Source of the DNA: Cardinalis cardinalis
Lineage: Eukaryota > Chordata > Aves > Passeriformes > Cardinalidae
Assembly (NCBI GenBank): GCA_014549065.1
Contig: JACDOX010000015.1
Span: forward strand, 3,148,747 to 3,212,746
DNA length: 64,000 nucleotides
Direction: 5' to 3'
This document shows, one piece after another, positions 1-10,637 of this stretch (the first letter of the stretch is position 1; the number at the start of each line of letters is the position of its first letter). The notes beneath the pieces were generated by a model. The model was not told where the DNA came from. It did no database searches and saw only the letters and a program-made list of their open reading frames with translations. Position numbers and translations under genes: made by a program.

Positions 1-1798
1 GCTCCTAAAACAAGGTAAGAATCAGTCTCTTTGGATGACTAATCTAGAAGGCAGAGGAGCTCCCCTGGTGAGTACAGACAGCCACAAGCTAGAGGCAGCA
101 ATGGGAGGATCAAACTAACAGTGAAAAATGCAGCATTCCCACAAAACTTCCTGTATGTTAGTATCACAACATATTTAAAATATATAAATACCACATTACC
201 ATCTGAGCATAATTCCCTTTAGAGTGAACTTGATTTGATATTTTTCCATATTTTTTAAGGAAAACAGGTTCAGCAAAATATTCCAAATGTCATCACAACA
301 TCTGACCTCCCATTCTCTTTTTCCTATATAAAGAAGTTCATTTTCAGTTTCAACGAGGGATGAAACTTTTCCCCACTCTTCTGGCCAGCTATCATTTCTC
401 TTGCGGTAGCAGAAAGTATTTGAATGGCCCCTTCCTTGGGCTGACATGTCTAAGCTCAAAGAGGGATTCAGTTACATCTGTAACTGTGGTAACATCTGCT
501 GCAGCTGTAANTCTTGTAACACATCTGTTGGGTGATCTCAGATTACCTGGCAGCCCGTGGGCACTGAGAAGGAAACATTTCTGCAAACCCAGTGCAGCCC
601 ACGGAGTTAAATGACTACACTGCCCTACTGATTAATCTACTGTAAGTGATACTCAGGGCAGAGTGGCCTCATTGCCCGCTAACAGTCTGCATCTTCAAGC
701 AGGCAGGGATGTATTTGTCCTCTAACTGCTCAGGAGACAAGACTTCATCACCCCAGCAGGGTTGCAAGGGTTATAAATTACAGTGTTGTGTGAGCTCTGA
801 CAAAGAGCTATGAAACCCCTTAGATAGGAAACAGAGCAGCAGTATAAAAATCTTTCTTCAACCATAGCAACTGTGTTATATATTCTTACTACTCTGCAGA
901 ACATATTTCTAACTATGTTTTAGTTGTGAATTAGAATAACATTGGTATAAAGGGACTGTCAGAGCAAGTGCTTCTCACCAAAGAATCTGATTTGGAATTG
1001 CTGTGAAAGGACTTTTCAGAAAAGAAACATTCACATCAAGCAATCAGGTTGGCCTTCAGGGATAGCACAGACAGGTGTCAAGCTCTTGATCACTCTTTCT
1101 TGTTTTACACAGTTTCACTCTGTGTAAATAATGAACTGTTANGAAGAACCTAATCGTTATGCACAGCCTAATGATTCAGGTGTCCCACCTGGCAAGCCGA
1201 GCATCTTAAAGGTCTGGCTTAGATCATTATGCTCTGTTCCATTCAGCAAGGAAAAACAAACAAAAAAAAAAGTATTTTGATTTACCAGTTAGCATTAAAA
1301 GAAGCAAACAAAAAAAAATTCAACCCACACACTAAACCAAACTCTGAAAAATGTCAGATCTGGTCTGAGCCAGACTAAAAGAACCAAGAAGTAGGTTAGC
1401 TGCTGATACAGTTGCTTAACTGAGAAAAACATCTATTTGCAAATCCCCAAACTAAGGTGTAACCTGCTAGTAGCAATAACAGCACTTCACAAATGCCAGT
1501 GATAGCTGACACAGGAAGGGCACTATAGAAAACAATAACCTGCAGAGCACTGAAGCACATCCAGGCAGATTCCTCAGCACTGACTAACTACAATAACTAA
1601 CTAACAATTCAACAATAAAAGGACTTAAAAAAAAAAAGGTGGGGGCTGTGACATTTTAAGTATTAGGATTAAGTGTGCCAACATAATTACTTATAAAAGT
1701 GGTTTTAATAAACACCTTCAGCTCTTTCATCAGACAGCAAATACTACTTCACTCTGCAGACCAGAATGACAGCACCAGCACTCCTCCATCACGAGATA
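1..1798. other. Non-coding AT-rich stretch, no gene seen
   Basis: No open frame here resembles a known protein and no convincing exon with both splice sites was found. Short A-rich runs occur near 1260-1320 and 1626-1638. By synteny with other vertebrates a leftward gene (SYNE3) would be expected on this side of the SNHG10/GLRX5 pair, so this may be its intron or flank. That is inference only, because no spectrin-repeat exon is visible. Confidence 0.5.
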
Positions 1799-1932
1799 TT
1801 CACAGAATCATGGAATGGCTGAGCTTGGAAGGGACCACTGGAGCTCATCTGTTCCACTCCCCTGCTCAGTCTGAGTCCCTTAGCAAAGAATGTTACTCAG
1901 GATTNTGTCCAGATGGCTTTTGAGTCTCTNTA
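1799..1932 (-). repeat. CR1 LINE 3' fragment, minus orientation
   Basis: The segment opens with the reverse complement of the CR1 tail (CACAGAATCATGGAATGG), continues with the GGAAGGGACC block, and then has a TGTCCAGATGGCTTTTGAGT stretch. This is the usual order of a CR1 3' end read backwards. It is a truncated, diverged, non-coding copy. CR1 is the dominant LINE of birds and reptiles, which supports an avian source. Confidence 0.85.
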
Positions 1933-2056
1933 TTACCACAATATGCAATATCTGGACAAGCAAAGACCTGAAGGGAGAAATAAAGTAACACTGAAGGCAA
2001 AAATACCATTAGGGTTGCTGGTAGCTCCATTCCAAACAGGAATTTCTCTTGTAGAA

Positions 2057-2165
2057 AAAAAAACAAACAAAACCAAACCAATCCACCAAAACAACACCCC
2101 CAAACCAACCAAACAAAAACAACCTAAACAAACAAAAACCTCAAANAAACAAAAAATAACCCAAA
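2057..2165. repeat. A/C-rich low-complexity tract
   Basis: About 110 bases almost entirely of A and C on the plus strand, in irregular CAAA, CCAA and CAAAA units. The open frames running through it are by-products of composition. Similar tracts near 49.0 kb suggest a recurrent simple-sequence type in this genome. Confidence 0.85.
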
Positions 2166-3464
2166 GATGCTTGAAATACTTTCCTTTTTGTTAGGCTGCA
2201 GACNTTTTCTGTAGATTGGCATTTCACACCAGCAGCTCAACTAATGGAGTCAGAAGGTTTATAATCTGAGGAGACAAGGGAAAATCCCAGGCTCTGGTAA
2301 AGCCAAGGGCAATACTGTCACAGAGCCAAGATTTCTACCCTGANTCCTGTGGACTTAAAAGACAAGGCAACAAGTAAATTTTTCCTTGGGTGCTCTCTTA
2401 ATCTGGAGATCTAAATTAATGCGTGTCTGCGGCGTTTACTGAGCCAGTGTTATTAGCCAGGGTTAAAGTCTTGTACTTCACACAAAGCCTGTGCTTAACC
2501 TGCTGCACTNCAGACCAGTTCTGCTGACTTACATAAGAAACATCACCTACATTTGCCAGCTGCTGTCATCTGCCATTCATGTAACCACTACCAAAGACTC
2601 GAGTGCTCATGCAAAGACTCTTGGATTAAGAAAAATCAGTCATCTAAGCTAAAGGAAATGCACAGCCTGGGGAAGAACTGACAGCTTCAGAACTGACAGA
2701 AATTATTTCTTTTATTTAGTCACAGAGACTTTAAGGTAGGAGGATATTTTCTCACATGACCCAGTCCTTGCATGTAACTGATTTGAAAATGCAGTGGGTA
2801 CATCAGCGCTTGTACACTTTCCACCTTCAGCTTCCCTGAACTCCTTCANGCTGCACCCACAATGGGGCACAGAGCCTGGATAAAGACCAGCTGTTACATC
2901 TCTCAAACTACTCCTCAGCCAGAAACAACACATGTTCTTATGATACAATTGCCTCATTATAATGGCAGGAAAATAACACAAGCATGTAATGCTTTAAATA
3001 ACATATCACTTCTATGTGAGATGGAGATAAAACACAGCCAAAAGTAACCTCTCCACTTTTTCAACTGTTTAATTTATTATTATTGTTCTGTCAGTCCAGA
3101 TGAGTGAGTAGGCGATTATCAGTGTGTGAGAATCTTTTAGGGTGAAAACTCCAGTGTTGGTTTTTAAATAAAACAGTACCCAGATCCACTGTGGGTGGTT
3201 TACTCTGTCACACCTGTGACACCCTCCCACCTGGTACCTACAACACAGCTGCCACACACATCAAGAGTACCCTGTGGGAGAAGATGTTAGTGTCCCATTT
3301 CACAGATGAAGGCACTGGTGCTCTCAGCAGCATCTATCTTTCAATGCAGCCTTTGAGAGACCCAGGAACAGCATCCAACATCACTGGTTCCATTTTAAAC
3401 CTCTGACTGTACCTGCTCCTTCAAGATCACAGAGCTAACTTGGGGCAGGCAAAGCTGCATTAGG
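2166..3464. other. Non-coding, nothing recognisable
   Basis: Ordinary AT-rich sequence with scattered single Ns. I see no exon, RNA gene or clear repeat. Confidence 0.5.
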
Positions 3465-3684
3465 GAGGTTTAGACTGGAGGTTAGGAAGCACCTCCTGCC
3501 TAACAGGGTGGTCAAACACTGCAACAGGCCTCCTAGAGAGGTGGTCAATGCCCCAAGCCTGTCAGTGTTTGAGGCATTCGGTGCCCTTAATAATGTGATT
3601 TAATTTTTATTCAGCCTCAAAGTGGGCAGGCAGTTGCAGCAGGTGATTGTTGTTGATCCCTTTTATTCTTATTATAATCATAAT
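3465..3684 (+). repeat. CR1 LINE 3' fragment (CR1-Y-like), plus orientation
   Basis: It begins with the CR1 3' region motif GGAGGTTTAGACTGGAGGTT, passes through the GTGGTCAATGCCCC and CAGTGTTTGAGGCATT blocks, and has the variant ending with TAATAATGTGATTTAATTTT and GGCAGGCAGTTGCAGCAGG that I associate with the CR1-Y branch. A TTATTCTTATTATAATC run follows, consistent with the short microsatellite-like CR1 tail. Subfamily assignment is from memory and approximate. Confidence 0.85.
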
Positions 3685-6600
3685 CAACCACAAGGGGAGC
3701 AGCAGGCAGCCTTATGTAAAGTGTGTCTAGGATTCCCTGGTGACAGGCACTAAATCTACTACATAAGTTCCCCAGCACAAGCTGTCCCACGTGAGGCTCT
3801 CACTCAGCTTGCACTCCCAAGTATTACTGTCATGTTTCTCAAAAGGCTTTCTGCACGGCACAACTGTAACAGCAGGTATTTCACCTTTCAGTGCCACTAA
3901 ATAAACACTAATAAAGAACAGAACAAACAAGCCACAGCTTGATACCTGAATTCCAATCAAATTACAATCTTCTGGTTCTCCCAGTTTCCTGCTATCTCTT
4001 AATTTCTTCCAGTATGCTTTTTTATGCACCTGTTCAGTGATATCCCAAGGCTGAGATTGCCCTGTAATCCTCAGTGTGTCAAAGCATAAATTCCCTTGAA
4101 ATTGCTTGACATGAAGGACTTCATATCAAGTCCATGTATTTTGTTTAAATGTAACATAGAAAAGAAGTTTGTAACAGCAGACACATTAAAAGTCAGTTCT
4201 GTCTAAGGAAAGGAAATTAAACCAATGCATTTTCCTTGAAATACAATTAAGCTGTGTGTACAGACAGAGACATCAAAGATTGCTTATTAACCTGACATGG
4301 GGTGTCAGTGAGAACCACCACCACTGTTAGACCTACCATTCTTTCCTCAGCTTTGAGGAGGGGCCACTTCAGAGACCTGAAGTTAAATACCCCAGGGCTC
4401 TACTCTGAGTAGNTTTTCTGTAATTCAGTCAGTACCATCCTGTGATACAATTTATTAGCAATACAGGATAAGCAACAGCTCAGGTTACTTTATGTCTACA
4501 AAGCAGTGCATCCACAGCAATGTGTAACAGACAGCATGTTGCAGAATCANCAGTCCTTGTGGAAGGCAAGGACTAACTTGGAGCTCCAGCTCTGCAGAAG
4601 AGTGTGTAAAGAGCAAACCTTATGTAAGGATCTCCACTTTCAGTTTAAAAGACTCCATTTCCTTGATACTTCAACTGTTATACCCTCAACAAACACTGGA
4701 AAACAAACAAGAAGAGTAAACTTCCAAACTAAAGAACAAGACTGTGTTTAAGTTGATACTGACAACACTGCAGCTAGTCATGGAAATATTATAAGTCTGC
4801 ATATGCCAATATCAGCCTCAGGCAATAAAACTGTATTTCAGACCAAAATGTAAGCAAAATTTAAGGCTGTGACATTTGGGCCCTCTAACTAATCATTATC
4901 AGGCTGTTTTGAACTTTAAACACTGCATTTGATAGCAACTGATGACACAATGACACTTTTCAATTTTTCTCGTGTCATTTCAGACTACTTTAACCAATAT
5001 TAACTGAAGACACTAAATTCCTGTCATTCAGCTGTTTGCAGAGCAGACTTGCATGATCAAAAAGGACCCTGACCACCTGTTTTGCATGTTTTAATTTCAT
5101 GGAATTAGAGCCTGAAGAAGCTGAGGCATTACTGACCATCAGTAAGCACTACCCTAGAAGATATTTTCCTTCAAGAAAAAGAGTATTTCCTTCAAGAGTA
5201 AGAGTATTCACTTACTGCACTCCNAAGACAGTAAGAAGGTTTTTTCAGCCAGACTCAAAGAGGTATTAAAGGACCTAGTATTTATTCCTGTTGATCTCTG
5301 GTGCCTGATACCTTTGTTTTCATATAAAAAACATGCCAAGCAAAAAACTCCCTTGCCAGTTGCACCCTCTGTTAACATTCATTCCCTGGAGCTCAAGAAT
5401 TTTTCCTGCTACAATGTGTTCTTTTCANTTCACATGCCTGAATTACCAGGATCCACACTTGGCCCACAATTCTTACATGGACAACCCAGATATAAGGGGG
5501 CCCTTTCTAAGGACACTGTGGCACCTGTCCATGGCAGAACATGTTTGAGAGGACAGGCCAAAGCTGTGCCACAAAACCCATCTGCAGCTGACAAGGACTA
5601 ACAGTTCAAAACCCCAAATCAAAACAGAAATGCAATATCTTGTCATNGCTACCAATGATCTGGGATTTGTCCTGCCAGAACACATTCTTTTGAGTCAGGA
5701 TGAATGNTCACTGCTTTTGCTTGGTTTCACGGGAATTATGCTTATATGATGGCAGTCTTGAAACTGTTGGCCAATTTTGTCAAAATAAAATACACCTAAA
5801 GACACTAGAGAGTGTCATCATAGTGAGATCATAGNCCTTCTGTACTTGTGCAAATGTGTTCCTGGCAGAACAAAGACAGGAGTTGTGCCCTGGAGATGCA
5901 GGGGTGTAAAAACAAAGCACTTTGTGANCAGGCCAACTCAGGAAATCAGACCTACAGAGCTGTGTTCCTCGATTGACAAAAAGTATACATTGAATTGTAC
6001 CAANATTTTCTGTTCCCGTGTTCAAAATGCAATGTATCATATCAGTGTTACCTGTATTCTTTGAAGTTTTAAGGGAGATGCCAGTTCAGGGGGATTTACT
6101 CAGAAAATCTTTCTCCTTTTCGCTTTACAGCTTCATTTGCATCAAACACATTATTCCCAAATGGAGGCTGTCAAATATGAATGTATCACTCAGTCACTGA
6201 TCTAAAAACTTGGGAAAACTAGCAAGTGTCTGATTTTAGACTTGCTTTTCCCTGTTGGCCTGTTTCTACAAGATTTGCAGGAACTTAATTACCTTGGAGC
6301 TGTTCTCCTTATGTCATACTTGGCTGAAACTGAGAAATGGCAAAAAAATATTGCATAAGGGACACACACCAAGACTCGTGTGTATACATATATTAAGTGC
6401 TGGCAAAAACCCTTGTTTCCAACAGATGTCAGTTATCTTTCTGAAGCTGCAGTGCAGGTGTGGAGCATCCCCTCAGGCAGTGGAATTGNAAAGTCATGTG
6501 CATGCAGGTACAGCCACATTCTGAAGCCAAGCATCCACAAGTGTATACAACAGTTTTAAGGATGATTTGTAAACCACAGCTAAGTGGAGGAGCACAAAAA

Positions 6601-8119
6601 ATGGCTTATTCCCAAAGAAAAGCTGATGAGGTTAGTGCACAAAGGCCACAGAGAGGACATGAGCCAGGAACTGACTCGGAGATAGGGTACAAGCCCTGGC
6701 CAAGGTGNGAGGGAAAGGAGGAGCAGTGAAATATGGCTGAAGGGAGCAACTGGAACTATCAGAAGAAATACAACAAGAGAGGCAAGCACCACAATACCAC
6801 ACCCTGAACAGCAGTTAATTCTGTCTTCCTTGGGAATTTGAGGGGACTCCGGATCTGATGAGTCACAAACAACATGGAAACAGCACTGGGTGTAGGGGAA
6901 AGCTGCTTTTATAGAGGGACCACTGGGATTGTCAGACTCCATTTCCTGACAACTAGTTTGCAGGGAACAATGCTGCTGTGACTCACCAAAAGATGTTTGT
7001 TTCTTGTGGAACAAAGAGTCGCCACAAGACCAACTGCAATAAGTTACATTTCCTTGAGATCCAACTGGCTCACACATTTGGCAGCCACAGAGACTGTGCC
7101 AAGCTGATGTGCATTTCAACAGCTGCAGATNTGAGACACTTCCAGGAAAAGAAGAAAAACACTTGAAGGCAACCAATCAGCTTTTAAATTTTTGTGGCAT
7201 TTTTAAAATTCTTTCCCCAGAAAACAAACACTGCGTACAAAGTTTCAGACATACACCAAGCCAAGGGCAAAAAGTACCAACCATAACTAGCAGCAAGGAA
7301 GTGGCAAGAGTAGCATAGTGATTTTATTTTTCATTAATGATTTAAGACAGCCAGGCTTAGATTTGAGGCAAAGGGGAAGACAGNCATCCTTGTTCTGATA
7401 AACTCACAAAATAAAGCAGTGTCTTGCAACCATAATTTTCACAATTAGTCATCATATACATGCATAATTCCTGCAGATTTCAGTCTGTTAACCTATTTGA
7501 GTAGAATAAAATTTTCCTGGACAAAGATCTAAACTCACACAAGGCCAAGCCAACAAGGATGTGCAAATAAAACAAATGGCAGAGAACAGTGTATGAGAAA
7601 CTAAAGCCTTAGTATACCTTGGGGTGTGGGGAACTTTACATACAGAAGTCACACAGAATGTTCGTTGCTCTTATAATAGAAAGAAGGAAGAAAATGTGAG
7701 ACAAGGTCAGACCCCCTTAAGGGGAATTAGAGCCAAGCTGGGATATATNCGATAGGTTTGAAGGGGAGAGAAGTGGGAAGTGTTTCTCTGAGAAGAGGAA
7801 CAAGGACCTTGCAAACCGCAGTAGAGTCCTGGCAGTGAGGACCTACAGATGAAGAAATGTGACAGTAACGCTGAGCAACTGGCTTTGGCAAGAGTCTGAC
7901 ATCTATCTGAAGAAAAGTTGCAGAATGCAGCTAAGTGCTGAACCAGGCTGGCAGATGTGATTTTCTGAAAAAAGCTAAATAAAAGGCTTTGCCCGTTNAG
8001 CGTGCATTACTTAGGCAGATATGCTGCAGTTACCGCAGCTACGGTATTTGGTGTATCAGGAGCAGNCAGGGAGCTCTCGTAGTACCCACGGAGCTGTCCT
8101 GGCAAGGACAAGCCTTGCC
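3685..8119. other. Non-coding, no gene supported
   Basis: The longest open frame here is on the minus strand at 6580-7176 (198 codons). It contains internal Ns, has no recognisable domain, and has a length expected by chance in a window this size. Another minus frame at 3727-4029 has a hydrophobic stretch but no family resemblance. I see no exon with matching splice sites and no structured RNA. Confidence 0.5.
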
Positions 8120-8321
8120 GGCGCTCCCGCTCTGCAGCNCCGGCGGTGCCCGCTCTCCCCGTTACAGGGGCGGCCGGCCCGGGGCCGAGCGGGGACCGGG
8201 CTGTCCCGGCCGCGTTTGGCCCCGGCGCGCCGAGCAACAGGAGGCGGGTCTGGAGCCGGGCGGGCTGACAGCGAGCCCCGCCGAGCCCGCCTGCCCCGCG
8301 CCGTGCCGCACCGCGCTCCCG

Positions 8322-8441
8322 CCCGCGGCACGGCACGGCACGGCACAGCACGGCACGGGACCGCACGGGACGGGACAGGATGGCACGGGACGGGACGGGA
8401 CGGGACGGCACGGCACGGCACGGCACGGCACGGGATGGGAC
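8322..8441. repeat. GGCAC/GGGAC pentanucleotide tandem repeat
   Basis: About 24 tandem 5-bp units alternate between blocks of GGCAC and GGGAC, with a few variants (AGCAC, GGATG). The array runs directly into the assembly gap, so its true length is unknown. Long open frames in all registers across it are an artefact of the pentamer and of undetermined bases. Confidence 0.95.
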
Positions 8442-8782
8442 NNNNNNNNNNNNNNNNNNNNNNNNNNNNNNNNNNNNNNNNNNNNNNNNNNNNNNNNNNN
8501 NNNNNNNNNNNNNNNNNNNNNNNNNNNNNNNNNNNNNNNNNNNNNNNNNNNNNNNNNNNNNNNNNNNNNNNNNNNNNNNNNNNNNNNNNNNNNNNNNNNN
8601 NNNNNNNNNNNNNNNNNNNNNNNNNNNNNNNNNNNNNNNNNNNNNNNNNNNNNNNNNNNNNNNNNNNNNNNNNNNNNNNNNNNNNNNNNNNNNNNNNNNN
8701 NNNNNNNNNNNNNNNNNNNNNNNNNNNNNNNNNNNNNNNNNNNNNNNNNNNNNNNNNNNNNNNNNNNNNNNNNNNNNNNNNN
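8442..8782. other. Assembly gap (341 undetermined bases)
   Basis: An uninterrupted run of N inside the CpG island, immediately after the pentamer array. GC-rich tandem repeats commonly break short-read assemblies, so the gap is probably more of the repeat plus GC-rich promoter sequence. Confidence 0.99.
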
Positions 8783-8956
8783 GCGGGGGCTGCGCGGAGG
8801 GCCCGCCCTCGCCGCCGCGGCCCGGCCCGGCGGGCGGTGTTATGTAAGCCGGGCCGGCCCGCCCTGCCAGCGCCGCCGGCCGCGGAGCCCCCGCCGAGGN
8901 CAGCGGGGCCGGGCTGTCCTTGCACGGCCGCAGCCGCGGGTGAGCACCGCACTCTG

Positions 8957-8966
8957 CTATTTTTAG
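8957..8966. promoter_or_regulatory. MEF2-type site in the CpG island edge
   Basis: CTATTTTTAG fits the MEF2 consensus exactly and lies in an AT-rich notch at the downstream edge of the CpG island. A single 10-bp match is weak evidence. It matters mainly if the island proves to be the promoter of a muscle-expressed gene. Confidence 0.3.
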
Positions 8967-9120
8967 CAAATTAAATGCAGCAGAAGAGGAGAAGCTGAAT
9001 CTCTCACAGTGTCGCGTTCTGGGAGACTCGGGGCTCGGGGAGTCACCCAACACCAGGCGACCGGCGACAAGCCCGGGGCGATTCCTGCACGTGCCGGTAG
9101 CTCCGGCCATCCCTGCCAAC

Positions 9121-10238
9121 AAGTGGGAAAGTCTCTTAATGTTTCTTCTGAATGGCCAGCAAGCGGATAGGCAGGCAGGCAGCCTGCACCTCAGCAGTTA
9201 CACGTGCACGAAACAACACCAGGTCANCACTGGCAGTGCCAACAGGAATTTATTTGGATGCATGAAGTGGTATTTTGGAAAAAAAATCAACGAAAACTTA
9301 GGAAACAAAACCTGTTTCCACTGCAGTACTGATTCAGGCACAAAGTGTGCTCAATTATGAAAAAAAAAAAAAATCAGAAGCAAAAGGAGCAGCAGTGGAG
9401 GTGCATTGCCAGCCACAGCGTCGGTTCTGCAGCCCAGCGAGAGAAGCCAGATCATTAACATTGTGTGCTCCATCCGCAGCATCAGAAAGTTGTAGTCATA
9501 TGAGCCTGTGTGCTGAGCCACTGGGAGGGAAGGAGGAAAGAATGAACAGCTTCTTCATATTTCAACAATAATATAATGTAAACAAACTGAATGAGCCTGT
9601 GAAAAGCTTGTATTTCATAAAGCACTAAACCGTCCTCTTNGGCAGGGGTTATATTGCTGCCCTCTGCTGCTGGGAAGTTGGGCGGTTCATCAGCCTAACG
9701 AGCAGAAAAACGGGCTATTTGTGATAAAATCTCTGATTACACATAANAGTTCTGTGGCCAAGAGCCTCGAGATACATAGTTCAAAAGTGAAGAAAGGATG
9801 AGCTCCCCAGTCCTGCGAGAGGCAGGGGGCGAGAGCTCTCTAAGGTCGAGGGGCATGGCTGCTTCACCAGCAGCGTTCTCTGGGCTTTCAGGGGCTCACT
9901 TCTGCCTANAGCCAGCGAGGTGATCTGCCATCCATGTGCCAACACACTCTTAACTGGAATAGCTCTGTACTTATATTGCTCCCAAAGCATCAGGAATCCC
10001 TATCCCTCGCCAGCAGTGGAAAAGGCCACAGAAAATTTTGTCAGAATTTCATGGTAAGGATGGCACTTTTACAGCTGGTTCTGACCTTGAAGCTTCGAGT
10101 GCCCATGGTGGATACCACAGTGGTACAATCTGGGGTGACTGACCTATTAAATTGTCACTGAGAGAGCAACTGAATGCTGTGATCTCCTTGTGTTACTGGG
10201 CAAGCCTTTCAACGAACTTGGAAAATAATTCATTTGCT
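9121..10238. other. Non-coding, nothing recognisable
   Basis: Transitional sequence after the CpG island. It holds a 14-base A run near 9360-9373 but no identifiable gene or transposon. Confidence 0.5.
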
Positions 10239-10637
10239 AGTTTGTGTAGCCATGATATTTTCTGAAAANTCCCTTTGCCAGGATTTTTTCTCCTGAGAAG
10301 CTGAGAGGCCTCAGAAACGAAATGTAAACAATAATTATCTGCTGCTGTGGAATGAAACAGGTGGATCTTTGATTGGTCTCATGTGGTTGTTTCTAATTAA
10401 TGGCCAATCACAGTCCAGCTGTCTNGGACTGCCTGGTCAGTNACAGGATTTTGTTATCATTCCATATTCCATTCTTTTCCTTTCAAGCCTCCTGGTAAAA
10501 TCCTTTCTTCTATTCTTTCAGTATAGTTTTAATATAATATATATCATAAAAAAATAAATCAGCCTTCTGAAACATGGAGTCAAGATTCTAGTCTCTTCCC
10601 TTGTCCTGGGACCCCTGTGAACACCACCACAAGTTTG
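10239..10637 (+). mobile_element. Solo LTR of an ERVK-type endogenous retrovirus with 6-bp TSD
   Basis: A 387-bp LTR runs from TGTAGCC at 10245 to ACCACCACA at 10631 and is flanked by identical hexamers AGTTTG at 10239-10244 and 10632-10637. A 6-bp duplication is typical of beta-like (ERVK) integrations. The LTR contains an AATAAA near 10553 in a TA-rich stretch, followed by a terminal R/U5-like part. No internal retroviral genes lie on either side, so it is a solo LTR left by recombination between the two LTRs. The sequence resembles songbird ERVK LTRs as I remember them. Exact family naming needs a repeat library. Confidence 0.85.

Larger units (their letters stand above)
8120..9120. promoter_or_regulatory. 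CpG island, probable promoter of an unidentified gene
   Basis: GC content and CpG density rise abruptly near 8120, and the island continues on both sides of a 341-base gap until about 9120. A plus-strand donor-like CGCGG|GTGAGC lies at 8935-8945. Avian CpG islands of this size normally mark promoters. The nearest known leftward neighbour of SNHG10/GLRX5 in vertebrates is SYNE3, so this could be its 5' end on the minus strand, but no coding exon confirms it. The missing sequence may hide the first exon. Confidence 0.6.

Noticed and set aside
6580..7176. 198-codon minus-strand open frame with a hydrophobic stretch
   Set aside because: No recognisable domain, internal N codons and no splice or promoter support. 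One or two frames of this length are expected by chance in 64 kb.
8007..9122. Very long open frames on both strands across the CpG island
   Set aside because: They are created by undetermined bases in the gap and by the pentamer repeat, which stays open in several registers.
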